64,000 bases of DNA from Empedobacter brevis_A (GCF_965118635.1 NZ_CBCPHV010000005.1:62001-126000), one strand, 5' to 3'; positions 43,415 to 52,233 are shown, counted from the stretch's first letter. Notes: a model not told the origin generated them from the sequence alone. A program made the numbers and translations.

Positions 43415-44104
43415 TTAATCACAATTTCCGTCTATATCACAAGAAGCACCATTTTCTGGTTGATCCAAATGATCTTTTTCGTACGCTTGTGTCAAAGCAG
43501 AAACGAAATAGTCAACAGGCTGAGCTCCTGAAAGCGCATATTTACGATCAATTACAAAAAAGGGAACGCCAGAAACGCCAATATTACGCGCATCTAAAAT
43601 ATCTGAAGCTACTTCGAAAACATTCGCATCAGAATTTAACATTTCAAGAACTTCAGTTTTATTCAAACCAATTTCTTCTCCCAATTCAGCCAAAACTTCG
43701 TAATCAGCCACATTTTTACCTTCTGTAAAATAAGCTTTAAAAAGTCTTTCTTCTGCTTGAGAACCTTTTCCTTTTGATTGTGCAAAGTGAATCAATCGAT
43801 GAGCATCTCCAGTATTAACAACTTTAGAGTTTTGTTGTTCAAAATCAATTCCAACAGCTTTTCCCATTTCAGCCAACTGATTATTCATTGCTGTAACTTG
43901 TTCCTGCGAGATACCTTTCGTTTCAACCAAATAATCATCTACAGAAATTACTTCGGTTTTTGACAAATCAGGATTAAGCTGAAAACTTTTCCATTCAACC
44001 TCGATTTTATCTTGATAGGGAATTTGCGTTAATGCTTGTTCAAAATGTTTTTTTCCGATATAACAGAATGGACACATTACATCCGACCAGATTTCTATTT
44101 TCAT
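43415..44104 (-). CDS. DsbA family oxidoreductase, FrnE type
   Basis: A 229-residue cytoplasmic thioredoxin-fold protein of the FrnE/2-hydroxychromene isomerase-like group. The active pair CPFC lies near residue 11 (SDVMCPFCYIGKKHFE), and the cis-Pro loop reads ISGVPFF-like (VSGVPFFVID near 178). The C-terminus has an extra Cys pair (ASCDIDGNCD), as in FrnE proteins linked to oxidative stress tolerance. No signal peptide. Confidence 0.9.
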   Translation of the reverse strand: MKIEIWSDVMCPFCYIGKKHFEQALTQIPYQDKIEVEWKSFQLNPDLSKTEVISVDDYLVETKGISQEQVTAMNNQLAEMGKAVGIDFEQQNSKVVNTGDAHRLIHFAQSKGKGSQAEERLFKAYFTEGKNVADYEVLAELGEEIGLNKTEVLEMLNSDANVFEVASDILDARNIGVSGVPFFVIDRKYALSGAQPVDYFVSALTQAYEKDHLDQPENGASCDIDGNCD

Positions 44105-44241
44105 AATGGAAATTTTAGGTGTAAAAGTTTGTAAAATTACGCTTTTTATTTGAATGGATTCGGTTATTTTTTAGTTAATTTAATCTTCCAAAATTATTAA
44201 CGAAATCTTGAAAAATAATCGTGCTAAATTGAGTTTAAAAT

Positions 44242-44271
44242 TTGTTTAAGACAAGGTTTAAATTACCTTTG
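44242..44271 (+). promoter_or_regulatory. Promoter of purA
   Basis: TTG (44242-44244), 19-bp spacer, TACCTTTG (44264-44271): the best full match to the Bacteroidota consensus in the window. Leader of about 57 bases. Confidence 0.65.
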
Positions 44272-44334
44272 CACTGAACCAAGAAAAGATGAATCGTTTC
44301 ATTTTTATTCCAAATCAAATAACGAACAAACAAT

Positions 44335-45624
44335 ATGTCAACACACGTAGTAGTCGGTCTTCAATGGGGTGACGAGGGAAAAGGAAAAATCACAGATGTA
44401 TTAGCTGAAAAGTCTGATTATGTTGTAAGATACCAAGGTGGTAACAACGCTGGTCATACAGTTTATGTAGGCGATGATAAATTTGTATTACACTTATTAC
44501 CTTCTGGAGTTTTACAATGCAAAGGAAAATGTATTATTGCGAATGGTGTCGTAGTAAATCCTGAAGCTTTCTTTACTGAAATAGAAAAGTTAGAAACAAG
44601 AGGTTTATCTACAGATCACGTTTTTATCTCGAGAAGAGCACATATCATTATGCCTTATCACATTTTGTTAGATGAATATCGTGAAGAATTTGCTGGAAAA
44701 GACAGTCAAATCGGTACAACAAAACGCGGAATTGGACCTTGTTATGAGGACAAAGTAGCAAGAGTTGGTATTCGTGCTATTGACTTGTTAAATCCAGAAG
44801 TTTTAGCAGAGAAAATCAAAGAAAATTTAGTGGTTAAAAATGCTTTATTCGAAAAATTATTCAATAAAGAACCATTAAAATTCGAAGACATTTACGAAAA
44901 ATATCTAGCTTACGGAGAGCGTTTGAAAGAGCGTATCATTGATTCTGAATTAGAAATCAATCAAGCAATAGACGAAGGTAAAAATGTCTTATTCGAAGGT
45001 GCACAAGCCTTGATGTTAGACATCGATTTTGGTACATATCCATTCGTAACATCATCATCTCCAACAACTGGTGGAGCTTGTGTTGGTGCAGGTGTTCCTC
45101 CTACAAAATTGAAAAATTTAATCGGAGTTTCAAAAGCATATTGTACTCGCGTTGGTAATGGTCCATTCCCAACAGAATTAGATAATGAATTAGGTGAACA
45201 AATTCGTCAAGTTGGTCACGAATTCGGAGCTTCTACAGGTCGCCCACGCCGTACAGGTTGGTTAGACTTAGTTGCTTTGAAACACGCTTGTATGATTAAC
45301 GGTATTACACATTTAGTAATTACTAAATTAGATGTAATGTCTAACATCGATACAGTTAAAGTTTGTACAGCTTACAAAACAGAAGACGGAAAAATCATTG
45401 ATTACTTTACATCTTCTACAACAAAATTAGCTGATTACGAACCGCAATACGACGAATTACCAGGATGGAAAGAAGATATTACAAATGTAAAATCTTTTGA
45501 TGAGTTACCGCAAACTGCACAAGACTACATCCACTACATTGAGAAATACTTAGGAATCGAAGTTTATTTAGTTTCGGTTGGACCAGAGCGTTCTCAAAAC
45601 ATTATTAGAACAACTTTATTTTAA
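44335..45624 (+). CDS. purA: Adenylosuccinate synthase
   Basis: Joins IMP and aspartate with GTP on the way to AMP. QWGDEGKGKITDVLAE near residue 10 is the GTP-binding signature, with NAGHTVY near 38, GIGPCYEDK near 130, and STGRPRRTGWLD near 300. 429 residues, full length. It is followed by a fructosamine-kinase-like gene and then purB on the same strand, so both steps from IMP to AMP lie in one cluster. Confidence 0.97.
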   Translation: MSTHVVVGLQWGDEGKGKITDVLAEKSDYVVRYQGGNNAGHTVYVGDDKFVLHLLPSGVLQCKGKCIIANGVVVNPEAFFTEIEKLETRGLSTDHVFISRRAHIIMPYHILLDEYREEFAGKDSQIGTTKRGIGPCYEDKVARVGIRAIDLLNPEVLAEKIKENLVVKNALFEKLFNKEPLKFEDIYEKYLAYGERLKERIIDSELEINQAIDEGKNVLFEGAQALMLDIDFGTYPFVTSSSPTTGGACVGAGVPPTKLKNLIGVSKAYCTRVGNGPFPTELDNELGEQIRQVGHEFGASTGRPRRTGWLDLVALKHACMINGITHLVITKLDVMSNIDTVKVCTAYKTEDGKIIDYFTSSTTKLADYEPQYDELPGWKEDITNVKSFDELPQTAQDYIHYIEKYLGIEVYLVSVGPERSQNIIRTTLF

Positions 45625-45636
45625 TAAATTAAATAG

Positions 45637-45664
45637 TATAGCCTAACATGCTTGTTGGGCTATA
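45637..45664 (+). terminator. Intercistronic hairpin between purA and the kinase-like gene
   Basis: A 12-bp stem (TATAGCCTAACA with TGTTGGGCTATA, one G-T pair) and loop TGCT. No T run follows, so it may be a weak terminator or an mRNA-stability element. Confidence 0.5.
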
Positions 45665-45682
45665 ACTTTATGAGATATTTTT

Positions 45683-46537
45683 ATGAATGAAATTTTAGAA
45701 CGATTAAAACAATTGAATTTAGGTTTAGATTCTATCGTCCCTATAAAAGGTGGTGATATTAACGATGCTTTTCGATTAGAATCGTTTGATAAAAAATATT
45801 TTTTAAAGGTAAATTCCGCAAACAACTTTCCTCAACTTTTCAAAAAAGAAGCAAGAGCTTTAGAAGCGATCAAAAACACCAATACATTTTCGATTCCGGA
45901 AGTGATAAATGTTGGCGAAGCAGGAAAAGATTTCCAATACTTATTATTAGAATGGATAGAATCCTCTACTCCAACTGTTGTAAATTGGGAAAACTTAGGA
46001 AAAAACTTAGCAAAACTTCATCAAAATACGAATACACAATTCGGTTGGTCCGAAGATAATTACATTGCAATTGTACTTCAACCAAACAGTTTTACAGATT
46101 CTTGGAGCGAATTTTATGCAAAAAATCGCATTATGCCAATGATGAAATTATTGCACAACAAACAATTAATCAATTCAAAACAAGTAAAATCTGCAGAAAC
46201 TTTATGTAAAGAATTGAATTCTATATTCCCAGAAGAAAAACCAGCTTTATTGCATGGAGATTTTTGGAACGGAAATATTTTAGCCAATAATAATGGCGAA
46301 TTCTTAATTATAGATCCTGCAATTTATTACGGACATCGCGAAATAGATTTAGCTATTGCAAAACTTTTTGGAGGATTTGACGATGTATTTTTTGATGCTT
46401 ATCAAGAAAGTAATCCATTAGAACCTAACTTCGAAGAGCGTTTACCAATTGCTCAATTATTTCCATTACTTATACATGCATACCTTTTCGAAGGTTATTA
46501 TGTAAAAGATGTGCAAACCATTTTGAAAAAATTTTAA
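45683..46537 (+). CDS. Fructosamine kinase family protein (APH-like fold)
   Basis: A 284-residue fructosamine/ketosamine-3-kinase homologue. IKGGDINDAFRLES opens the N-lobe, LLLEWIESSTPT is the hinge near 92, the catalytic loop is LLHGDFWNGNIL near 192, and the Mg-binding DPAIYYGHREIDLA is near 212. Such kinases phosphorylate glycated lysines so that the sugar falls off (protein deglycation). It lies between purA and purB without overlap, 21 bp before purB. Confidence 0.88.
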   Translation: MNEILERLKQLNLGLDSIVPIKGGDINDAFRLESFDKKYFLKVNSANNFPQLFKKEARALEAIKNTNTFSIPEVINVGEAGKDFQYLLLEWIESSTPTVVNWENLGKNLAKLHQNTNTQFGWSEDNYIAIVLQPNSFTDSWSEFYAKNRIMPMMKLLHNKQLINSKQVKSAETLCKELNSIFPEEKPALLHGDFWNGNILANNNGEFLIIDPAIYYGHREIDLAIAKLFGGFDDVFFDAYQESNPLEPNFEERLPIAQLFPLLIHAYLFEGYYVKDVQTILKKF

Positions 46538-46558
46538 GAAACAAAACAAACAAATACA

Positions 46559-47986
46559 ATGAACAAGTATCAAAATCCATTAGAATCGAGATATTGTAGC
46601 GACGAAATGCTATATATCTTCTCTCCAGAAAAAAAATTCACAACATGGAGACAACTTTGGATTGCTTTAGCAGAAATTGAAAAAGAACTTGGATTAGATA
46701 TTACAGACGAACAAATTCAAGAGCTAAAAGATAACGCAACAAATATTGATTATGATGTTGCTGCTGCTTACGAAAAGAAATTTCGTCACGATGTAATGGC
46801 TCACGTACACACTTACGGAGATGTTGCACCAAGCGCAAAAGCAATTATTCACTTAGGTGCTACGTCTGCTTTTGTTGGTGATAATACAGATTTGATTCAG
46901 ATTCGTGATGCTTTTCAACACATCAAAAAACAAATAATCAATGTTATAGATGGTTTAGCAAAATTTGCTCGTCAATACAAAGATTTACCAACATTAGGAT
47001 TCACACATTTCCAACCAGCACAATTAACAACTGTTGGGAAACGTGCTACACTTTGGTTACAATCAGTTTTATTAGATTTAGAAGAATTAGAATTCAGAAT
47101 AGACACTTTACGTTTTCGTGGTGTAAAAGGAACAACTGGTACAGCAGCATCTTTCAAAGAATTGTTCGATGGTGATTACCAAAAAGTAAAAACATTAGAC
47201 AAAAAATTATCTGAACGTTTCGGATTCAAAAACGTTTTTGCTGTTTCAGGACAAACTTACGACCGTAAAATAGATGCGCAAGCGTTAGAATTATTATCAA
47301 ACATTGCACAATCTGCACACAAATTCACTAATGATTTACGTTTGTTACAGAACCTAAAAGAGATTGAAGAACCTTTCGAGAAAAACCAAATCGGATCTTC
47401 TGCAATGGCTTACAAACGCAATCCTATGCGTTCAGAACGTATTGCTTCTTTAGCAAAATACGTAATGTCATTAGCAACTTCTCCAGCTATGGTGGCTTCT
47501 ACACAATGGTTCGAAAGAACATTGGACGACTCTGCCAACAAGCGTTTAGCTGTTCCTCAAGCTTTCTTAGCAATTGACGCTATCTTAATTATTTGGAACA
47601 ATATATTAGACGGTTTAGTGGTTTATCCTAAAATTATCGAGAAACATATTGCCGAAGAATTACCATTTATGGCTACCGAATACATTATTATGGAAGGTGT
47701 GAAAAATGGTGGTGACCGTCAAGAGTTGCACGAAATCATCCGCACACATTCTATGGAAGCTGCTAAGCAAGTGAAAATGGAAGGAAAATCGAATGATTTG
47801 ATAGAGCGTATTATTGCTGATGATAATGTAAAGATTGACAAAGAAAAGTTAGTTGAATTATTAGATCCGAAAAACTTTACAGGATTTGCTCCTGAGCAAA
47901 CAGAAGAATTCTTAAAAGATTTAGTCGATCCAATAATCGAAGAAAATAAAGCACTTTTAGGTTCACACACAGATCTTAAAGTATAA
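46559..47986 (+). CDS. purB: Adenylosuccinate lyase
   Basis: Cleaves adenylosuccinate to AMP and SAICAR to AICAR. At 475 residues it is of the longer, eukaryote-like PurB type. HDVMAHVHTYG near 75, the catalytic His in LGFTHFQPAQ near 148, and the flexible signature loop IGSSAMAYKRNPMRSE near 280 are all present. Last gene of the purA cluster, ending in a strong terminator. Confidence 0.96.
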   Translation: MNKYQNPLESRYCSDEMLYIFSPEKKFTTWRQLWIALAEIEKELGLDITDEQIQELKDNATNIDYDVAAAYEKKFRHDVMAHVHTYGDVAPSAKAIIHLGATSAFVGDNTDLIQIRDAFQHIKKQIINVIDGLAKFARQYKDLPTLGFTHFQPAQLTTVGKRATLWLQSVLLDLEELEFRIDTLRFRGVKGTTGTAASFKELFDGDYQKVKTLDKKLSERFGFKNVFAVSGQTYDRKIDAQALELLSNIAQSAHKFTNDLRLLQNLKEIEEPFEKNQIGSSAMAYKRNPMRSERIASLAKYVMSLATSPAMVASTQWFERTLDDSANKRLAVPQAFLAIDAILIIWNNILDGLVVYPKIIEKHIAEELPFMATEYIIMEGVKNGGDRQELHEIIRTHSMEAAKQVKMEGKSNDLIERIIADDNVKIDKEKLVELLDPKNFTGFAPEQTEEFLKDLVDPIIEENKALLGSHTDLKV

Positions 47987-48013
47987 ACTCGCTTAAAGGC
48001 AAACACATGAAAC

Positions 48014-48045
48014 AAAAAAGACTTCCACTTAGGAAGTCTTTTTTT
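48014..48045. terminator. Rho-independent terminator of the pur cluster
   Basis: Arms GACTTCC (48020-48026) and GGAAGTC (48032-48038), A6 before and T7 after. Confidence 0.92.
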
Positions 48046-48072
48046 GTATTATACTATCTGTTGTTCTTTTTT

Positions 48073-48561
48073 CTATTTACGTATTCTTCCCCTTGCATTT
48101 GTATAGGGCGAAGCTGTATTGAACTGTATCATTCTGCCTAATGTCCATTTTTCGTACCACGAAACCTCGTATAACTCCTCATTAGTTTTTTGTTCTATCA
48201 AATAAAGAATCTCAACAACAGTTTCATCTAATTTGGTTTGTAATGTATTAAAATCAAGCTCTTCATAATCTTTATAAAATTTCTGAGCCAACTTACCAAG
48301 TTCATTCCATTTGTAACCAGTTTCTGGGAAATCTACAAACTCATTGTTCTCTCTTTTTCTATTCCATTTCAATACTAATTCTCCCCAACCAATCAAATAA
48401 GCAACAAGATTATTTATACTCATCTTTGTATTTTTGGCATGCCCGTCAATATTTTCTATCAAGGTTAGTTCGGCAGAAATGGTGAATAGTTCTTGCTTCA
48501 ACTTCTTATAGTTTGTCTTAATAGCAAGTTGCAATTCTTCTTTGTTAATAGGTACAGCCAT
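48073..48561 (-). CDS. ClbS/DfsB family four-helix-bundle protein
   Basis: A 162-residue ClbS/DfsB protein (DUF1706). VPINKEELQLAIKTNYKKLKQEL begins helix 1, NNLVAYLIGWGELVLKWNRK near 50-70 is the family core, and YEVSWYEKWTLGRMIQFNTASPYTNARGRIRK closes the chain. ClbS itself protects colibactin producers from their own toxin; stand-alone members in other bacteria have unknown roles. The -7 element lies at 48582-48589, and the palindrome array at 48699-48798 lies further upstream. Confidence 0.88.
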   Translation of the reverse strand: MAVPINKEELQLAIKTNYKKLKQELFTISAELTLIENIDGHAKNTKMSINNLVAYLIGWGELVLKWNRKRENNEFVDFPETGYKWNELGKLAQKFYKDYEELDFNTLQTKLDETVVEILYLIEQKTNEELYEVSWYEKWTLGRMIQFNTASPYTNARGRIRK

Positions 48562-48581
48562 CTTCTATGGAATATTAAAAT

Positions 48582-48589
48582 CAAATATA
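48582..48589 (-). promoter_or_regulatory. -7 promoter element of the ClbS-like gene
   Basis: Minus-strand TATATTTG (TAnnTTTG), ending 20 bases before the ATG at 48561. Confidence 0.5.
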
Positions 48590-48698
48590 GAAAACTTATT
48601 ATAGATTCTTATTAGCTATTATTTCTTAAAAGAAAACAAGTTGAAGAAAATAACAAATAACAAGAATTACTAGATAATGTAGTTAATGATGACTAAAC

Positions 48699-48798
48699 GA
48701 GAAGGCTCTCATCAATAAATGAGAAGCTTCTCATTGACTAACGAGAAGCTTCTTGATTACGATTTAGAAGCTTCTCGTTTATACGTAAGAAACTTCTT
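48699..48798. repeat. Five-unit tandem array of 12-bp palindromes at an exact 22-bp period
   Basis: Palindromic cores begin at 48699, 48721, 48743, 48765 and 48787: GAGAAGGCTCTC, GAGAAGCTTCTC, GAGAAGCTTCTT, TAGAAGCTTCTC and AAGAAACTTCTT. Each is separated by 10 bases of different AT-rich sequence. Cores 3 and 4 also form a perfect 14-bp inverted repeat (48740-48753 with 48766-48779). The period is two helical turns, so all cores face one side of the DNA. The array lies between the HU-like gene and the ClbS-like gene. A T7 run follows the last core on the plus strand. Function unknown. Confidence 0.85.
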
Positions 48799-48810
48799 GT
48801 TTTTTTAATC

Positions 48811-49197
48811 TTATTTTACCTTTTGAAATTTTGCTGTTTTCAATGCATCAGCAATACGTGCTCCAGGACGATAATTCATTTTAGCAGCTTTTATCAAACT
48901 GGTATTGAAACTAGCTTCTGTTGCAGAACCTTCGCTACTTAGACTTGGATAAAAACTTCCTAACTTGTCTAAACGGACTATTTTTCCATTTACTATTTGG
49001 TTAATAATTACGTTTTCTAAGGCTATAATCACTCCACGAATATCGGCTTCGGAAAGTGCTGAAAATTTTTCGATCTCCTTTGTCAATTCATCAACAGTAA
49101 ATTCTCCATCTACTTTTGCGCTTGCATACCATTTTTTTACACCTCCGCCAGCTACTCCTGGTTGCGGTTTTTCTACTACGTTAAATTTTATAGACAT
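48811..49197 (-). CDS. HU family DNA-binding protein (HU-HIG type)
   Basis: A 128-residue HU/IHF-fold protein of the HU-HIG type typical of Bacteroidota. KKWYASAKVDGEFTVDELTKEIEKF opens the fold, VNGKIVRLDKLGSFYPSLSSEG is the beta-arm region near 75-95, and MNYRPGARIADALKTAKF ends it with the R-P-G of the minor-groove-intercalating tip moved toward the C-terminus. Expected to bend or coat DNA. The 22-bp-period array starts 13 bp past its stop. Confidence 0.9.
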   Translation of the reverse strand: MSIKFNVVEKPQPGVAGGGVKKWYASAKVDGEFTVDELTKEIEKFSALSEADIRGVIIALENVIINQIVNGKIVRLDKLGSFYPSLSSEGSATEASFNTSLIKAAKMNYRPGARIADALKTAKFQKVK

Positions 49198-49218
49198 ATC
49201 ATATTGGTTTAATTAATT

Positions 49219-49249
49219 CGTATTAAGATAATTACTTTTTCTTAATACG
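49219..49249 (-). promoter_or_regulatory. Inverted repeat upstream of the HU-like gene
   Basis: Arms CGTATTAAG (49219-49227) and CTTAATACG (49241-49249), 22 bp start to start, lie 22 bp before the ATG. Could be an operator or a leader hairpin. Confidence 0.4.
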
Positions 49250-49273
49250 CAAAATATGAATGCCAAAAATGAT

Positions 49274-49317
49274 TATACCAGAAAGCCAACTTCTACTTAA
49301 GTTGGCTTTCTGGTATA
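49274..49317. terminator. Long hairpin terminator after the RsmI-like gene
   Basis: A 19-bp perfect stem (49274-49292 with 49299-49317; core GAAAGCCAACTT/AAGTTGGCTTTC) and loop CTACTT. It follows the minus-strand operon end at 49376. Confidence 0.75.
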
Positions 49318-49375
49318 CTTTGGAATAACGACTCGGGAAAAGAATCACGAAGTGGTTATCTATTATTTTTTTTAT

Positions 49376-50083
49376 TTATGCTTGCATCACAAAGATGGCT
49401 GGGCGCTTGTGAAAATCGTACTTTTCGTTTTTCCATTCTTTTACAGAAAGTGTGCGAATATCTTCGTCCTCTAGCGTAATGTGGCAGGCAACACAAATCT
49501 TGGTTTCGGCACGAAGTATCTTTGTTAAATCTTCTACCATTTGGTTGTTACGATAAGGCGTTTCCATAAAGATTTGGGCAACTCCTGTTTTTGCACTTTC
49601 AGCCTCCAAATGTGCCAATTTCTTTTTACGCTCTGTTTTGTCGATTGGTAAATATCCGTGAAAAGCAAAGTTTTGACCATTCATCCCAGAAGCCATCAAC
49701 GCCAATAAGATTGACGATGGACCAACCAATGGCACTACCTGAATGCGTTTCTGTTGTGCAATCTTTACCAATTGTGCACCTGGATCTGCGACTGCCGGCA
49801 AGCCCGCTTCGGAGATAATACCCAAGGTTTTGTTTTGATCCAATAGTTTTATCAAATCAAACATTTCTTCGGGTTCTGTATCTTTATTTAAGATGTAAAT
49901 ATCTAAATCTGCTTGAACTTTTTCGGGACAAACTTGCTTAATGAATTTACGCGCTGACTTCTCATTTTCGACCACGAATGTGTCTATTGCACGAATAACC
50001 TCAAGATTGTATAAAGGCAATACTCTACTGTGTTCGCTTTCACCTAAAAGTGAAGGAATCAAATAAACTTTAGCCGTGTTCAT
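49376..50083 (-). CDS. RsmI-like SAM-dependent methyltransferase (tetrapyrrole methylase fold)
   Basis: A 235-residue member of the RsmI (16S rRNA C1402 2'-O-methyltransferase) branch. ISEAGLPAVADPGAQLVKIA near residue 90 and VPLVGPSSILLALMASGMNG near 115 are the SAM-binding signatures, and FMETPYRNNQMVEDL near 172 is typical of the family. The N-terminus diverges from classic RsmI (LIPSLLGESEHSRVLPLYN), so this may be the second Bacteroidota paralogue with another target. Last gene of a dnaA-phosphatase-rsmI-like minus-strand run. Confidence 0.85.
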   Translation of the reverse strand: MNTAKVYLIPSLLGESEHSRVLPLYNLEVIRAIDTFVVENEKSARKFIKQVCPEKVQADLDIYILNKDTEPEEMFDLIKLLDQNKTLGIISEAGLPAVADPGAQLVKIAQQKRIQVVPLVGPSSILLALMASGMNGQNFAFHGYLPIDKTERKKKLAHLEAESAKTGVAQIFMETPYRNNQMVEDLTKILRAETKICVACHITLEDEDIRTLSVKEWKNEKYDFHKRPAIFVMQA

Positions 50084-50092
50084 TGTATTGTT

Positions 50093-50539
50093 TTAAAGAT
50101 TGTATTTTTTGATGATTCCGTCTGTAGCTTCATCTAATAATTGATAAACATGCTCGAAAGCATCTTCACCATCGTAGTAAGGGTCAGGAACATTTTGTAT
50201 TTGTCCTGTTCCGTCTTTCAAGATCAATTTTATTTTGCTTTGCTCCTCTTCGTTTCGAGCCAATTGTTGCAAATCGATTAGATTTTGTTCATCCATCGCA
50301 AAAATTAGATCAAACTCTTCGAAAAAAACGGGATTGAAATGCATTGCACGTTGATCAGAAATATCAACACCATGTTTTTTTGCAACCGAAACCGAGCGTC
50401 TATCTGGTTGTTCACCTACATGCCAATCGCCTGTACCCGCAGAATTTACTAAATGATTGTCACCAACCTTTGTTTGTAAAATTCCTTCTGCCAACGGAGA
50501 ACGACATATATTTCCTAAACAAACCATCAAAATTTTCAT
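50093..50539 (-). CDS. Low molecular weight protein-tyrosine phosphatase
   Basis: A 148-residue LMW-PTP. The P-loop CLGNICRSP lies at residues 7-15 with nucleophile Cys 7 and Arg 13, and the general acid Asp is in VPDPYYDGED near 118. It removes phosphate from tyrosine, often in polysaccharide export control or stress signalling. It starts 18 bp after the dnaA stop. Confidence 0.93.
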   Translation of the reverse strand: MKILMVCLGNICRSPLAEGILQTKVGDNHLVNSAGTGDWHVGEQPDRRSVSVAKKHGVDISDQRAMHFNPVFFEEFDLIFAMDEQNLIDLQQLARNEEEQSKIKLILKDGTGQIQNVPDPYYDGEDAFEHVYQLLDEATDGIIKKYNL

Positions 50540-50557
50540 CGAAAAAGTATTTATAGA

Positions 50558-51985
50558 TTAATCTGCAATCTTGCGTGATATATCTTCTATATATCCACGG
50601 AATTGCTTATCTGTTTCTTGTAAATTTTTCACTGTTTTACAAGCATGTAAAACTGTTGCGTGATCACGTTTACCAATTTGTGTCCCGATACTTGCCAAAG
50701 ATGCTTTTGTATATTGTTTTGCAAAATACATAGCCAATTGACGCGCTTGTACGACATCTCGTTTACGTGTTTTTGATTGAATATCTTCAATCTTCACTTT
50801 GAAGTATTCACAAACTGTTTTCTGAATATAATCGATCGATATTTCTTTACGAGCTGTTTGTATTAATTTTGATAAGGTACGCGCTGTTAAATCTAACGTT
50901 ATTTCGCGTTTATTCAATGTTGCTTGTGCAATTATTGAGTTTAATGAACCTTCAAGTTCACGTACGTTTGTATCAATATTTTGCGCAATATAATCCATAA
51001 CCTCATCAGGGAATTCGATACCATCGTTCTCTAATTTTTGTTTCAAAATAGAAAGACGTGTATTGTAATCAGGGTTTTGTAAATCTGCTGATAATCCCCA
51101 CTTGAAACGAGAAATCAATCGATCTTCCATATCTTGGATATCTGCTGGAGATTTATCCGAAGTTAGAATAATTTGATTTCCTCTTTGATGTAAATGGTTG
51201 AATATATGGAAGAATACTTCTTGTGTTTTTGCTTTTCCAGATAAAAACTGAATATCATCCATAATCAAAACATCAATCATTTGATAAAAGTGAATGAAGT
51301 CATTTTGATTATTGTTTTTTACAGCTTCTATAAACTGTTGTGTAAATTTCTCTGTCGAAACATACAAAACTGTTTTCTCTGGATGTAAATCTTTTACTTC
51401 TAAACCTATCGCATGAACTAAGTGAGTTTTTCCTAATCCTACTCCACCATATATAAATAGTGGATTGAAAGAAGTTCCTCCTGGACGTTTTGCAATCGCA
51501 CGACCAGCAGCACGAGCCAATCGATTTGATTCTCCTTCGATAAAATTATTGAATGTATAATTATGATTTAACTGCGAATCAATTTTTAATTTTTGCAATC
51601 CTGGAATAACGAAAGGATTCATCATTCTACCAGCTTGCAAATTAATTGGTGCTTCTACCTCTTGTGGGCGAGGTTTTTCTTTATTAGAACTTGGAATACG
51701 TACAGTAAATGGTTCACGTCCTTGCGACTTTTGATCCATTAAAATACTATATACCAATTTTGCATCAGAACCTAATTCTTTTTGTAAAGCACTTTTTAAA
51801 ATTTTGATATAATGCTCCTCTAACCATTCGTAAAAAAATTTACTTGGTACTTGTATTGTTAAAACATTATTATTTAGTTTGCCAGGACGTATCGGAACAA
51901 ACCAAGTATTGAAGGCATCTTCTGCTATGTTATCTTTTATAAAAGACAAGCATTTTTCCCACACAGAATTTGCTGTTATCGTCAT
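50558..51985 (-). CDS. dnaA: Chromosomal replication initiator protein DnaA
   Basis: Binds oriC and opens it. Domain I (residues 1-85), a linker, AAA+ domain III with Walker A YGGVGLGKTHLVHA near 180 and Walker B VLIMDDIQFL near 240, and DNA-binding domain IV with the signature GKRDHATVLHACKTV near 440. I start at the ATG at 51985 (MTITANSVWEKCL); the TTG at 51997 is an unlikely start. No cluster of DnaA boxes is visible in the 250 bp upstream. Confidence 0.96.
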   Translation of the reverse strand: MTITANSVWEKCLSFIKDNIAEDAFNTWFVPIRPGKLNNNVLTIQVPSKFFYEWLEEHYIKILKSALQKELGSDAKLVYSILMDQKSQGREPFTVRIPSSNKEKPRPQEVEAPINLQAGRMMNPFVIPGLQKLKIDSQLNHNYTFNNFIEGESNRLARAAGRAIAKRPGGTSFNPLFIYGGVGLGKTHLVHAIGLEVKDLHPEKTVLYVSTEKFTQQFIEAVKNNNQNDFIHFYQMIDVLIMDDIQFLSGKAKTQEVFFHIFNHLHQRGNQIILTSDKSPADIQDMEDRLISRFKWGLSADLQNPDYNTRLSILKQKLENDGIEFPDEVMDYIAQNIDTNVRELEGSLNSIIAQATLNKREITLDLTARTLSKLIQTARKEISIDYIQKTVCEYFKVKIEDIQSKTRKRDVVQARQLAMYFAKQYTKASLASIGTQIGKRDHATVLHACKTVKNLQETDKQFRGYIEDISRKIAD

Positions 51986-52201
51986 AATATTATCCAAAAG
52001 TGCTTAAGTTTTAATGTAAATTACTGAAAGTCAATGTTAATTTTTCATCAACGGTTCTCTACAAAATTGTGAACAAATTTTGAATAAAAAAAATGATTTA
52101 GGTATTGATATATTAAAAAATACTTTGTATAATTCCAGAAATTCAATAAATAGTTTTAGGTAACCCAAAAGTCCTGCAAATATAATATTTTCAGGTATAT
52201 T

Positions 52202-52233
52202 TTGGCTTATAAAATGAATAATTCTTATTTTTG
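52202..52233 (+). promoter_or_regulatory. Promoter with near-leaderless start
   Basis: TTG (52202-52204), 21-bp spacer, TATTTTTG (52226-52233). Only 7 bases separate the last G from the ATG at 52241. Confidence 0.55.

Noticed and set aside
48699..48798. CRISPR array
   Set aside because: Repeats are only 12 bp and palindromic, spacers only 10 bp, and no cas genes are present.
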